Below, one piece after another: positions 23,507 to 32,599 of a stretch of DNA of 64,000 nt; the first letter of the stretch is position 1; each line of letters starts with the position of its first letter. The notes beneath the pieces were generated by a model, which saw nothing but the letters and a program-made list of their open reading frames with translations, did not search any database and had not been told where the DNA came from. Location of the stretch: positions 62,001 through 126,000 of the forward strand of contig NZ_CP080767.1 of NCBI RefSeq assembly GCF_019602855.1, written 5' to 3'. A program made the position numbers and the translations under genes. The DNA comes from Cupriavidus pinatubonensis (GTDB lineage Bacteria > Pseudomonadota > Gammaproteobacteria > Burkholderiales > Burkholderiaceae).

Positions 23507-24316
23507 TCATTTCATCCGGATCGCTTCCAAGATCAGCTTTTCATCGGCCAGGCGAACCTGGGCGGACTTGCCAAGCACGTCGGCCGGCAGGGTCTGCTCG
23601 GCCGTGCGGTAGATGCCGGCAATGGAAATCAGTTCGGGCTCCATGCACGTGCTGAAGATGCGCGCGCTGGTATTGCCCTTGACGCCCGCCAGCGCTCGGC
23701 CGCGCAGCGGGGCATAGACGTGGATATTGCCTTCAGCGATCACCTCGGCGCCGTAGCTGACCACATCCATGATGACCACGTCGCCCTGCGCGTAGACCTG
23801 CTGGCCCGAGCGCAGCGGCTTGTCGATCAGGAGGGTCTGGGCTTGCTGGATGGCGGCCTTGACGGCGGCTTCGGTGGCGGACTGGGCAGCAGCGCGGGCG
23901 GCTTCGTCGCGCGCGGACTGTTCAGCGGCGGCCTCGGCTGCGGCGCGTTCTGCACGTTCGGCGGCCTCGGCGGCTTCGGCCGCGTCGCGCAGGCCGCGGC
24001 GGCTCTGGCTGTCGAGCAGCGGCAGGCCGAAGCGCTGGGCCCACTCATGCTGCGCGGGCCGCGCGACCACGCCGATTGCACGGGCCTTCAGCGTCGCGAG
24101 CGTGCCGATCACCGCGTCGAGCGAGACCTCGTCATCACTTTCAAGCGCACGCAGGTCCAGCGCGATCACGTCATTGGAGAAGAAATCGGGAGTGGCTTCG
24201 AACCGGGAGAGCAGGTCGTCCCGCAGTGCAGCCATGTCGGCGGTCTGGAGGGCGAGAAGGAGGGCGTCTACATTGCCACTGCGCAGCTCGAAGCGTGGCG
24301 ATTTCTTCTGTGACAT
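23507..24316 (-). CDS. minC: Septum site-determining protein MinC
   Basis: 269-aa FtsZ polymerisation inhibitor. The N-terminal MinC_N domain covers residues 1-100 and the C-terminal beta-helix MinD-binding domain covers about 161-269 (LRSGQQVYAQGDVVIMDVV, GRALAGVKGN). Between them, residues 108-160 are an unusually long Ala/Glu/Arg-rich linker (AAEAAEAAERAERAAAEAAA), probably a single helix or coiled coil, which makes the protein about 40 residues longer than that of E. coli. The ATG at 24316 matches the family start; the frame is open upstream. First gene of minCDE. Confidence 0.94.
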   Translation of the reverse strand: MSQKKSPRFELRSGNVDALLLALQTADMAALRDDLLSRFEATPDFFSNDVIALDLRALESDDEVSLDAVIGTLATLKARAIGVVARPAQHEWAQRFGLPLLDSQSRRGLRDAAEAAEAAERAERAAAEAAAEQSARDEAARAAAQSATEAAVKAAIQQAQTLLIDKPLRSGQQVYAQGDVVIMDVVSYGAEVIAEGNIHVYAPLRGRALAGVKGNTSARIFSTCMEPELISIAGIYRTAEQTLPADVLGKSAQVRLADEKLILEAIRMK

Positions 24317-24514
24317 AGCCGGGTGACCGTGGAAATGCCACATTCTAACTGCGTCTTCGGTGCGAACTGTAACAAATGGGTGGACTTTGTCCTCAGGTGC
24401 TGCACGCAATCCATCTGACGTGTCCAAGTGGTGCCTGCGACAGCGCGGCCGTCCCTTGCGGTCGCGTGCGGCGCTGCCTTGTTACGATTGCTTCATCTGC
24501 AGAACGGAGCTGTC

Positions 24515-25486
24515 ATGGGCGCGATCGTCAATAGTGTGGCCTACCGGGAAGGCAAGCGGCTCGGCACGGTCGGCATCAAGGAGATTCCGCAGGCGCTGAG
24601 CGTGCCAGGTACGTTCGTGTGGCTGGGCCTGCATGAGCCGGACCTGGCCCTCCTGCGCCAGGTGCAGCAGTCGTTCGGGCTGCACGACCTGGCGGTCGAA
24701 GACGCACTTGATGCCCACCAGCGGCCGAAGCTCGAGGCCTACGGCGATTCGGTGTTCATCGTGCTCAACACCGCGCAACTGATCGAGGACGAGGTGGTGG
24801 TCGGGGAGACGCATATCTTCGTCGGCCCGAACTACGTCGTGTCGGTGCGTCACGGCGCCAGCAGTACCTATGCGCCGGTGCGCGAGCGCTGCGAAAGCGA
24901 CCCGCAGGGGCTCGCCAACGGCCCTGGCTATGTGCTCTATGCGCTCATGGATTTCGTGGTCGACCACTACATGCCCATCGTCACGCGCCTGGAAGATACC
25001 TTTGCCGAGCTGGAGCAGGACATCTTCCGCGACGAATTCGACCGCGCAGCGATCGAGCGGCTGTACCAGATCAAGCGGCAGGTGCTGCGCCTGCGCAATT
25101 CGGTGAACCCGGTCGAGGACATGTGCGGCCAGCTTATCCGCCTGCACGAAGACCTTGTGCCCAAGGAACTGCGCGCCTATTTCCGCGATATCGAGGACCA
25201 CGCCAGCCGGCTCGTGCGCACACTCGACGTCGTGCGCGAAATGCTGACCACGGCCGTCCAGGTCAACCTCGCGCTGGTCACCGTGGGGCAGAACGAGGTG
25301 GTCAAGCGCCTGGCGGGCTGGGGTGCGATTCTCGCGATCCCGACCGTGGTGTTCAGCCTCTACGGCATGAATTTCTCGTTTATGCCGGAGCTGAAGTTCC
25401 ACTATGCGTACCCGGTCGTGATCGGCGTCACGGTTGTCGCTTGCGGGGCGCTATGGCGACGGCTACATCGTGCCGGATGGATTTGA
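24515..25486 (+). CDS. corA: CorA-family divalent metal (Mg/Co/Ni) channel
   Basis: 323-aa pentameric inner-membrane channel with a large N-terminal cytoplasmic domain, a long stalk helix (residues about 215-260) and two C-terminal TM helices. The diagnostic GMN motif is present in YGMNFSFMPEL at the end of TM1. Ends in a basic tail (WRRLHRAGWI). ATG 24515 follows CGGAG. It diverges from minC across 198 bases that presumably hold both promoters. Mg2+ uptake is the family default. Confidence 0.92.
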   Translation: MGAIVNSVAYREGKRLGTVGIKEIPQALSVPGTFVWLGLHEPDLALLRQVQQSFGLHDLAVEDALDAHQRPKLEAYGDSVFIVLNTAQLIEDEVVVGETHIFVGPNYVVSVRHGASSTYAPVRERCESDPQGLANGPGYVLYALMDFVVDHYMPIVTRLEDTFAELEQDIFRDEFDRAAIERLYQIKRQVLRLRNSVNPVEDMCGQLIRLHEDLVPKELRAYFRDIEDHASRLVRTLDVVREMLTTAVQVNLALVTVGQNEVVKRLAGWGAILAIPTVVFSLYGMNFSFMPELKFHYAYPVVIGVTVVACGALWRRLHRAGWI

Positions 25487-25540
25487 TGTGCATGATTTAT
25501 GAATTGAATGGATGTTATTTGATATTCATTGGCATGTGTA

Positions 25541-25558
25541 ATTATTCGCGCGAATAAT
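25541..25558. promoter_or_regulatory. Perfect 18-base palindrome upstream of the Sel1 gene
   Basis: ATTATTCGCGCGAATAAT is its own reverse complement over all 18 bases and sits in a short AT-rich island (about 25490-25560) that contrasts with the surrounding GC-rich DNA. Its centre is about 63 bases before the start point predicted from the TACACT at 25601-25606, a position typical of activator sites. Confidence 0.55.
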
Positions 25559-25600
25559 CTTCGGGCTACCGCCTGCCTTCCGGGCCGAGCCGCCGCCTCC

Positions 25601-25606
25601 TACACT
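25601..25606 (+). promoter_or_regulatory. TACACT -10-like element before Sel1 gene
   Basis: TACACT 36 bases upstream of ATG 25643. No convincing -35 is visible, consistent with an activated promoter using the palindrome at 25541. Confidence 0.4.
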
Positions 25607-25642
25607 GGAATCAAGAAGGCGCAGCGCATCCCGGAGTTCGTC

Positions 25643-26392
25643 ATGCCTCAAGCCCGCCCCCCGCTCTGGCCCGCCGCGGCAGCCGGCCTGGCCTGTCGCC
25701 GTCCGTTGGCCATCGCCACGCTGGCCTTGGCGCTGGCGCTTTGTCCTGACCCGCTGATTCACGCGGCGCCTGCCCCCGCTCAGCCGGCCCAGGCGCAGAC
25801 ACGCGAGGCACTCGCCGCCTATGAGGCCGGCGCGTTCGATACCGCACTGCGCGGCTTCGCCGCCGCCGCACGGGAAGGCAACCGGCTGGCCCAGTTCAAC
25901 TACGCGATGATGCTGCTGCGCGGCGAGGGCACGCCCGTCAAGCCGCAGGAAGCGCTGGTCTGGCTGCGCAAGGCCGCTGACAACCAGATGACACATGCGC
26001 AGTTCACCTTTGGTGACCTGTACGAGCGCGGCGAGTTGGTGCCGCGCTCGCTCGAAGAGGCCAACCGCTGGTATGAACGCGCCGCGCAGGGCGGCCACAT
26101 TCAAGCGCAGGTGGCGCTGGCGACCAACTACTTCACCGGCCGCGGGGTGCCGCGAGACTATGCCAAGGCCTTCGAGTGGTACAACCGTGCCGCCGCGGCG
26201 GGCGACGGTGGTGCACAGTACATCGTTGGCAGTTACTACGAACGCGGCGAGCCCGGCGTGGTCGGCAAGGACATCGAACAAGCCAAGATCTGGTATGCGC
26301 GCTCGGCGGCGCATGGCGATCCGGGCGCGCTAGCGAAGCTGCGCTCGCTGCTGGAGCAATCCGTACGCGCGAAGGCCGGCAGCTCGATGTAA
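25643..26392 (+). CDS. Exported Sel1-repeat (SLR/TPR-like) protein
   Basis: 249-aa secreted or periplasmic protein. Signal peptide in residues about 1-43 ends near HAAPA. Residues 55-240 contain about five Sel1-like repeats, e.g. NRLAQFNYAMMLLRGEGTPV, AQFTFGDLYERGELVPRS, AQVALATNYFTGRGVPRD and AQYIVGSYYERGEPGVVG. Sel1 proteins scaffold protein complexes or signalling. It is on the same strand as the transglutaminase/ATP-grasp operon, 73 bases upstream of its first gene, and could belong to it. No enzymatic domain. Confidence 0.85.
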   Translation: MPQARPPLWPAAAAGLACRRPLAIATLALALALCPDPLIHAAPAPAQPAQAQTREALAAYEAGAFDTALRGFAAAAREGNRLAQFNYAMMLLRGEGTPVKPQEALVWLRKAADNQMTHAQFTFGDLYERGELVPRSLEEANRWYERAAQGGHIQAQVALATNYFTGRGVPRDYAKAFEWYNRAAAAGDGGAQYIVGSYYERGEPGVVGKDIEQAKIWYARSAAHGDPGALAKLRSLLEQSVRAKAGSSM

Positions 26393-26465
26393 GCGACCGC
26401 GAGAGGGTACAAGTCTTGCTTGAGACAGCGCGACAATCATCGCAGCAACCGCCTGGGAGGGCGCC

Positions 26466-29400
26466 GTGGCCATACATGTCGCACTGAATCACGTCACGCA
26501 CTATCGCTATGACCGTCCGGTGAAGCTGTCGCCACAGGTGGTGCGCCTGCGGCCTGCACCGCATTGCCGCACGCCGATCCTGTCCTACGCATTGCGCATC
26601 GAGCCGGCGCAGCATTTCATCAACTGGCAACAGGATCCGTTCTCGAACTACCTGGCGCGGCTGGTCTTTCCCGAGGCTACGACCGAATTCAAGGTCACGG
26701 TCGACCTTGTCGCCGAGATGTCGGTCTACAACCCGTTCGACTTCTTCCTCGAACCGTCGGCCGAACGCTTTCCGTTCGAGTACGACGCCGGTCTCGCGCA
26801 CGACCTGGCTCCCTATCTGGTGCGCGATGAACTGACGCCGCGCTTTGCAGACTTCGTCGGCAGCATCGACCGCGCCGAATGCCGCACGCTCGATTTCCTG
26901 GTCGCGCTGAACCAGCGCCTGCAACGCGAGATCCGCTATCTGATCCGCATGGAGCCGGGCGTGCAGACGCCGGAGACCACGCTTAACAATGCCTCGGGTT
27001 CATGCCGCGATTCCGGCTGGCTGCTGGTGCAGACACTGCGCCATCTCGGTCTGGCAGCGCGTTTCGTCTCGGGCTACCTGCTGCAGCTTGCGCCCGATGT
27101 GAAGGCCATCGACGGCCCCAGCGGCGCCGAGCGCGATTTCACCGATTTGCATGCATGGTGCGAGGTGTATTTGCCCGGCGCTGGATGGATTGGCCTGGAC
27201 CCGACCTCGGGCCTGCTCGCGGGCGAAGGGCATATCCCGCTTGCGTGCACGCCCGAGCCGGGTAGCGCGGCGCCGGTGACCGGCGCCGTCGACGAGTGCG
27301 AAGCGGAGTTCAGCCATGCGATGACCATCACGCGCGTTCACGAATCGCCGCGTGTCACGCTGCCCTATACCGAAGACCAGTGGCAGGCCGTGAACGCCGT
27401 GGGCGCCGCGGTGGACCGCGACCTGCAGGCGATGGATGTGCGCCTGACCATGGGCGGCGAACCCACCTTCGTCTCGGCGCGCGACCGCGACGGCGCCGAA
27501 TGGAACACCGATGCGCTGGGCCCGACCAAGCGCGGCCTGGCCACCGAACTGGTGCATCGCCTGCGCGAGCGTTACGGCGCGGGCGGCTTCCTGCATTTCG
27601 GGCAGGGCAAGTGGTATCCGGGCGAGCAGTTGCCGCGCTGGGCGCTGACGATCGCGTGGCGTGCCGATGGCATGCCGTGCTGGCAGAACCCGGCCCTGTT
27701 CGCCGACGAACGCCACCCGGGCGACTACACCGATGCCGACGCACGCCGCCTTATGATGACCCTGTGCGACCGGCTTGGGGTGGACGCATCGTGCGCGCAA
27801 CCGGCCTACGAAGATGCCTGGTACTACCTGTGGCGCGAACGGCGGCTGCCGGTCAATGTCGATCCGCATGCCTCGCGCCTTGACGACGAGATGGAGCGCG
27901 TGCGCCTGCGCCGTGTGTTTGATACGGGCTTGGCGAGTGTGACCGGTTACGTGCTGCCGCTGGCGCGCGCGGAAGGCGAGAACGACGACGCTGTGGAAAT
28001 TGGCTGGGAAACCGGACGCTGGTACCTGCGCGAGGAGCGCCTCTACCTGCATCCCGGCGATTCTCCGATGGGCTATCGCCTGCCGCTCGATTCGCTGCCG
28101 TGGGCCAGCGAGGCCGACCGCGTGCAGCAGTTCGAGCAGGATCCGTTCGCGCCGCGCGCAGCCTTGCCTGCGGCCGCAGCACTGCGGCGACAGTCACCGG
28201 CACGGTCGGCTGCCACGACGCCAGCGCGGCAAGCTGCCAGTGCGGCCGCTGGCCCGGGTACGGGCGGCGGCACGGCCGCCGCTTCACAAGGCGAGCCCGC
28301 ACGTGGCCAATCCGCACCAGGCGTGATACGTACTGCGCTATGCGTGGAAGTCCGCCATCCCGCCCGCGCGGCAGGGCCAAAGATCGAAGCCGAACAAATG
28401 GACGACAAGCGCGGCGTGATTTACGTCTTCATGCCGCCGCTGCCAAAGCTGGAGGACTACCTCGCGCTGGTGCAGGCCGTGGAAGCCACGGCCGCCGCGC
28501 TGAACGTGCAGATCGTGCTCGAAGGCTATCCGCCACCGCGCGATGCACGCCTCAAGGTGCTGCAGGTCACGCCGGACCCCGGCGTGATCGAGGTAAACAT
28601 CCACCCGGCCGCGAACTGGGAGCAACTGGTTGACCACACCGAGTTTCTCTACCTGGCCTCGCACGAATGTTTCCTGTCGACCGAGAAGTTCATGCTCGAC
28701 GGCCGCCATACCGGCACCGGCGGCGGCAACCATTTCGTGCTGGGCGGGGCGACGCCGGCCGACAGCCCGTTCCTGCGGCGCCCGGACCTGCTGGCCAGCC
28801 TGATCACGTACTGGCACAACCACCCTTCGCTGTCATACCTGTTTTCGGGCCTCTTCATCGGGCCGACTAGTCAGGCGCCGCGCGTGGATGAGGCGCGCAA
28901 CGACCAGCTCTATGAACTCGATATAGCCTTCGCCGAACTGCGCCGTCAACTCGCCGGACGCGAGCAGGGCGGCACCAACGGCTACGTGCCGCCGTGGCTC
29001 GTCGATCGCGTGCTGCGCAACCTGCTGATCGACGTCACCGGCAACACGCACCGCGCCGAGTTCTGCATCGACAAGCTCTATTCGCCCGACGGCCCGACCG
29101 GCCGGCTCGGCCTGCTCGAATTGCGTGCGTTCGAGATGCCGCCGCACGCACGCATGAGCCTGGTGCAGCAGTTGCTGCTGCGCGCGCTGGTCGCACGCTT
29201 CTGGCGCGAGCCGTACCACGCGCCGCTTACGCGCTGGGGCACGGCGCTGCATGACCGCTTCATGCTGGGCAGCTTCGTGCAGATGGATTTCGACGATGTG
29301 CTCGCCGACATGAATGCCGCGGGCTTTACGTTCGATGCGGCCTGGTTCGCGCCGCATTTCGAATTCCGCTTCCCGCGCATCGGCGAGCTGGCCGCAGGCG

Positions 29401-29909
29401 GCCTCGCGCTCACGCTGCGCGGCGCGCTGGAGCCCTGGCACGTGATGGGCGAGGAGGGCGGCGCCGGTAGCACGGTGCGCTATGTGGATTCATCGGTCGA
29501 ACGCGTGGAAGTGCGCGTGCTCGGCCTGAACGACAGCCGGCACGTGATCACGGCCAACGGCAAGTCTCTGCCGCTGCAGCCGACAGGGCGTGCCGGCGAA
29601 TTCGTCGCGGGCGTGCGCTACCGCGCGTGGGCGCCGCCATCGTCGCTGCATCCGACCATCGGCTCGCATGCGCCGCTGACCATCGACGTCGTCGACACGT
29701 GGTCGGAGCGCAGCATCGGCGGCTGCCAGTATCATGTCGCGCATCCGGGCGGACGCAACTACCAGGCCTTCCCGGTCAACGCCTACGAGGCGGAAAGCAG
29801 GCGGCTGGCGCGCTTTTCGGCCTACGGGCATACACCGGGGCGCACCGTCGCGCAGGCGCCGCAGCGCAGCCTTGAGTTCCCCTTCACGCTAGACCTGCGC
29901 CAGGGGTAG
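26466..29909 (+). CDS. Transglutaminase-DUF2126 fusion protein
   Basis: 1147-aa cytoplasmic protein (no signal peptide). Residues 1-300 are a bacterial transglutaminase-like module with N-terminal beta domain and the Cys-His-Asp triad C180 (NNASGSCRDSGW), H229 (DLHAWCEVY) and D245 (GLDPTSG). Residues about 330-1140 are DUF2126, which I recall as a predicted glutamine-synthetase-like amidoligase region; LTMGGEPTFVS, GFLHFGQGKWYPGEQLPRW and TGTGGGNHFVLGG are conserved blocks. A Pro/Ala/Gly-rich linker interrupts it at about 563-625. The GTG start is preceded by GGGAGG. Two bases separate it from the ATP-grasp gene. The substrate is unknown; peptide bond formation or cleavage is inferred. Confidence 0.88.
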   Translation: MAIHVALNHVTHYRYDRPVKLSPQVVRLRPAPHCRTPILSYALRIEPAQHFINWQQDPFSNYLARLVFPEATTEFKVTVDLVAEMSVYNPFDFFLEPSAERFPFEYDAGLAHDLAPYLVRDELTPRFADFVGSIDRAECRTLDFLVALNQRLQREIRYLIRMEPGVQTPETTLNNASGSCRDSGWLLVQTLRHLGLAARFVSGYLLQLAPDVKAIDGPSGAERDFTDLHAWCEVYLPGAGWIGLDPTSGLLAGEGHIPLACTPEPGSAAPVTGAVDECEAEFSHAMTITRVHESPRVTLPYTEDQWQAVNAVGAAVDRDLQAMDVRLTMGGEPTFVSARDRDGAEWNTDALGPTKRGLATELVHRLRERYGAGGFLHFGQGKWYPGEQLPRWALTIAWRADGMPCWQNPALFADERHPGDYTDADARRLMMTLCDRLGVDASCAQPAYEDAWYYLWRERRLPVNVDPHASRLDDEMERVRLRRVFDTGLASVTGYVLPLARAEGENDDAVEIGWETGRWYLREERLYLHPGDSPMGYRLPLDSLPWASEADRVQQFEQDPFAPRAALPAAAALRRQSPARSAATTPARQAASAAAGPGTGGGTAAASQGEPARGQSAPGVIRTALCVEVRHPARAAGPKIEAEQMDDKRGVIYVFMPPLPKLEDYLALVQAVEATAAALNVQIVLEGYPPPRDARLKVLQVTPDPGVIEVNIHPAANWEQLVDHTEFLYLASHECFLSTEKFMLDGRHTGTGGGNHFVLGGATPADSPFLRRPDLLASLITYWHNHPSLSYLFSGLFIGPTSQAPRVDEARNDQLYELDIAFAELRRQLAGREQGGTNGYVPPWLVDRVLRNLLIDVTGNTHRAEFCIDKLYSPDGPTGRLGLLELRAFEMPPHARMSLVQQLLLRALVARFWREPYHAPLTRWGTALHDRFMLGSFVQMDFDDVLADMNAAGFTFDAAWFAPHFEFRFPRIGELAAGGLALTLRGALEPWHVMGEEGGAGSTVRYVDSSVERVEVRVLGLNDSRHVITANGKSLPLQPTGRAGEFVAGVRYRAWAPPSSLHPTIGSHAPLTIDVVDTWSERSIGGCQYHVAHPGGRNYQAFPVNAYEAESRRLARFSAYGHTPGRTVAQAPQRSLEFPFTLDLRQG

Positions 29910-29911
29910 AC

Positions 29912-32599
29912 ATGCAGCACAGCGGCTGCGCCGGGACAGGCCAGCCGCCAACGGGAGACCCAATCTTGGCCCAGCCCCTGTCGCGGCCGACTGATGACCT
30001 CGATGCCACCCATGCGGCAGCGGCGATTGCCGCTGCCGCACGTCTTGCGCAGCCGGTTCCCGCCGGGCATCTCGACGAACTTCGCTTGCCCGCTGGCAGC
30101 TTGCGCGAAGCATGGGCGCGCTTCTTCACCGTAGTCGGCGAACCGAGTGCGGAAACGCTGGGGCCGCGCGCGACGGCCATGGCGCGCCAGATCCGCGACA
30201 ACGGTGTCACCTACAACGTCTACGCCGACCAGGGTGCGGCGCGTGCGTGGCCGCTGGAGCTGTTCCCGTTCCTCGTCACGGAACAGGACTGGCAGCTGAT
30301 CGAGCGCGGCGCCGCGCAGCGTGCGACCCTGGCCAACGCGATCCTGGCCGATATCTACGGCGAACAGACGCTGCTTTCGCGCGCGCTGCTGCCGCCGGGG
30401 CTCGTGTACGGGCATCCGGGCTACCTGCATCCGCTGCGCGGCTACCAGCCGCCGGGCGGCAGCTTCCTGCAGATCGTCGCGGTCGACCTCGTGCACACCG
30501 ACGATGGCTGGACCGTCATGGCGCATCGCACCGATACGCCTTCGGGCATGGGCTACGCGCTCGAGAACCGGCTGATCATCTCGAGCCTGTTCACCGATGC
30601 CTTCCGCGACCTGCACGTGCGGCGCCTACCGCCCGCATTCGCGCAACTGGTGTCCACGCTCGCGCATGCCCCGCTCGCCGCTGCGACAGAAGCCGGAAGT
30701 GGACGAGATGGACCTGTCAGTGCCGGCACCGGTCACCACATCGTGCTGCTCACGCCCGGCCCCTACAGCGAGACCTTCTTCGAGCACACCTTCCTGGCCC
30801 GCTATCTCGGCATCACGCTGGTCGAGGGCAAGGACCTGACCGTGCGCAACGACGTGGTCTACCTCAAGACCTTCGGCGGGCTTGAACGCGTGGACGTGGT
30901 GCTGCGGCGCCTGGACGACGTCTTCTGCGATCCGCTCGAGCTGCGCCATGACTCCACGCTTGGCATACCCGGGCTACTCGAAGCGATGCGTGCAGGCAAC
31001 GTGATGGTTTCCAACGTGCCCGGCGCGGGCTTCCTCGAGTCGCCGGCGATCCACGGATTTCTGCCCGGCATCGCCGAAGCGTTGCTCGGCGAGCCGCTGA
31101 TTCTGCCCGGCGTGCCGAGCTGGTGGTGCGGCGAGGATGCCGCGCGCGAACAGGCCCTCTCCACCCTGACCGAAGCGTTCGTGATGCCGACGTATCCGCG
31201 CCGTGCGGACTTGTCCGACGAGCCGCCATTGGGCATGGAGCTGGGCCTGCAGGCGCTCGACGGATGGCGCGAGCGCATTGCGCGCATGCCGGACCGCTAC
31301 ACGTTGCAGCCGCCGCTGCCGCTGTCACACACGCCATGCTGGGAAGGGAATCAGATCGGCTCGCGTGCGGCGATGCTGCGCGTGTTCGCCGTCGCCGATG
31401 GCAATGGCGGCTGGCAGGTCATGGCGGGCGGCTTCAGCCGGCTCGCAGCGCCGCAGCTCGAATCGGTATCGATGCAGCTTGGCGGCACCAGCGCGGACAC
31501 GTGGGTGCTGTCCGGTCAGCCTGTACCCGCCGCGCCGCTGACAGGGCGTACCGGTCTGGCTCCGCCGACGCCGGCCCGGCCGCTCGCGGTGTCGAGCCGC
31601 GCGGCGGAGAACCTGTTCTGGGCCGGGCGCTACGCCGAGCGTGCCGAAAATAATGTGAGGCTATGCCGCCAGATCCTCGGCTCGATCGAAAGCAGCGACG
31701 ATACCGACGACGGCACGCTGTCAATGCAGGGCCAGCTTGCAGAGAGGGACGGCCTGGTTCCGGCCGAGGCGCCTTCGCCAAAGACGTCGCTGCGCCTGTT
31801 CGAACGTAGCCTGGTCGCGACGCTCGCCGATGCGCGCGGCGGTACCGGACTGGCGCAGAACCTCGCCGCACACGCCGCCGCCGCCAGCGAAATCCGCAAC
31901 CGCCTGTCCAACGATCACTGGCGCACCATTCTGGCCGCGCGCAACGATTTCGGCGACGCGATGATGGAGGCTACGCTGGCGCCGAGCGAAGGGGCCGTCA
32001 GCTATGACCGTGCGCGCGTGCTGTCCGCGCTGGAGCACCTCGCCATGCAGCTGGGTGCCATCAACGGCGCGCAGGGCGATCGCATGTCACGCGACGAAGC
32101 ATGGCGGCTGGTCTTCATCGGCCGCCATATCGAGCGCCTGGCCACCATGAGCAACTTCCTGCTGACTGCCATCGACACTGGCGCGCTGCGCTCGCGCAGT
32201 GGCTTCGAATTGCTGCTGCACCTGTTCGATTGCACGCTGACGTACCGCTCGTTGTATCCGGGCCGAACCGACCTTGCTGCACTGGTCGAGCTGCTCGTGC
32301 TTGAGCCCACCAATCCGCGCGGCTTGTACGGTTTGCTGGAGCGGTTGCGCAGCAAGCTGGAACAGCTCGCTCCTGGCGGCAGCGCGCAGACGCGCGTGCC
32401 GCTCGCGGAATTGCTCCCCGCGCCGAGCGCGCTGCCCACGCGCGCGGCGCTGTGCGAACCGTTGGGCGAAGCCGGAGGGGATCCCGCCGCGTTGTCGGCG
32501 CTGTGCCAGCTGTTCATCGAGCGCATGGGGCGCGTGTCCGATGAAATCAGCGCGCGCTATTTCAGCCATGCCGGCGCCAACCCGGAGGCAGAGTCGTGA
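29912..32599 (+). CDS. Circularly permuted ATP-grasp and alpha-E domain fusion
   Basis: 895-aa protein. Residues about 60-540 are a circularly permuted type-2 ATP-grasp module, predicted to form amide bonds through acyl phosphates; diagnostic stretches are NGVTYNVYADQGAARAWPLE, VVLLTPGPYSETFFEH, and DPLELRHDSTLGIPGLLEA. Residues about 560-885 are an alpha-E helical domain beginning SSRAAENLFWAGRYAERAEN. A variable insert (about 255-275 and 600-640) separates modules. It starts 2 bases after the DUF2126 gene and its stop overlaps the GTG of the next gene (GTGA). Co-occurrence of these domains suggests a peptide-ligating complex of unknown product. Confidence 0.88.
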   Translation: MQHSGCAGTGQPPTGDPILAQPLSRPTDDLDATHAAAAIAAAARLAQPVPAGHLDELRLPAGSLREAWARFFTVVGEPSAETLGPRATAMARQIRDNGVTYNVYADQGAARAWPLELFPFLVTEQDWQLIERGAAQRATLANAILADIYGEQTLLSRALLPPGLVYGHPGYLHPLRGYQPPGGSFLQIVAVDLVHTDDGWTVMAHRTDTPSGMGYALENRLIISSLFTDAFRDLHVRRLPPAFAQLVSTLAHAPLAAATEAGSGRDGPVSAGTGHHIVLLTPGPYSETFFEHTFLARYLGITLVEGKDLTVRNDVVYLKTFGGLERVDVVLRRLDDVFCDPLELRHDSTLGIPGLLEAMRAGNVMVSNVPGAGFLESPAIHGFLPGIAEALLGEPLILPGVPSWWCGEDAAREQALSTLTEAFVMPTYPRRADLSDEPPLGMELGLQALDGWRERIARMPDRYTLQPPLPLSHTPCWEGNQIGSRAAMLRVFAVADGNGGWQVMAGGFSRLAAPQLESVSMQLGGTSADTWVLSGQPVPAAPLTGRTGLAPPTPARPLAVSSRAAENLFWAGRYAERAENNVRLCRQILGSIESSDDTDDGTLSMQGQLAERDGLVPAEAPSPKTSLRLFERSLVATLADARGGTGLAQNLAAHAAAASEIRNRLSNDHWRTILAARNDFGDAMMEATLAPSEGAVSYDRARVLSALEHLAMQLGAINGAQGDRMSRDEAWRLVFIGRHIERLATMSNFLLTAIDTGALRSRSGFELLLHLFDCTLTYRSLYPGRTDLAALVELLVLEPTNPRGLYGLLERLRSKLEQLAPGGSAQTRVPLAELLPAPSALPTRAALCEPLGEAGGDPAALSALCQLFIERMGRVSDEISARYFSHAGANPEAES

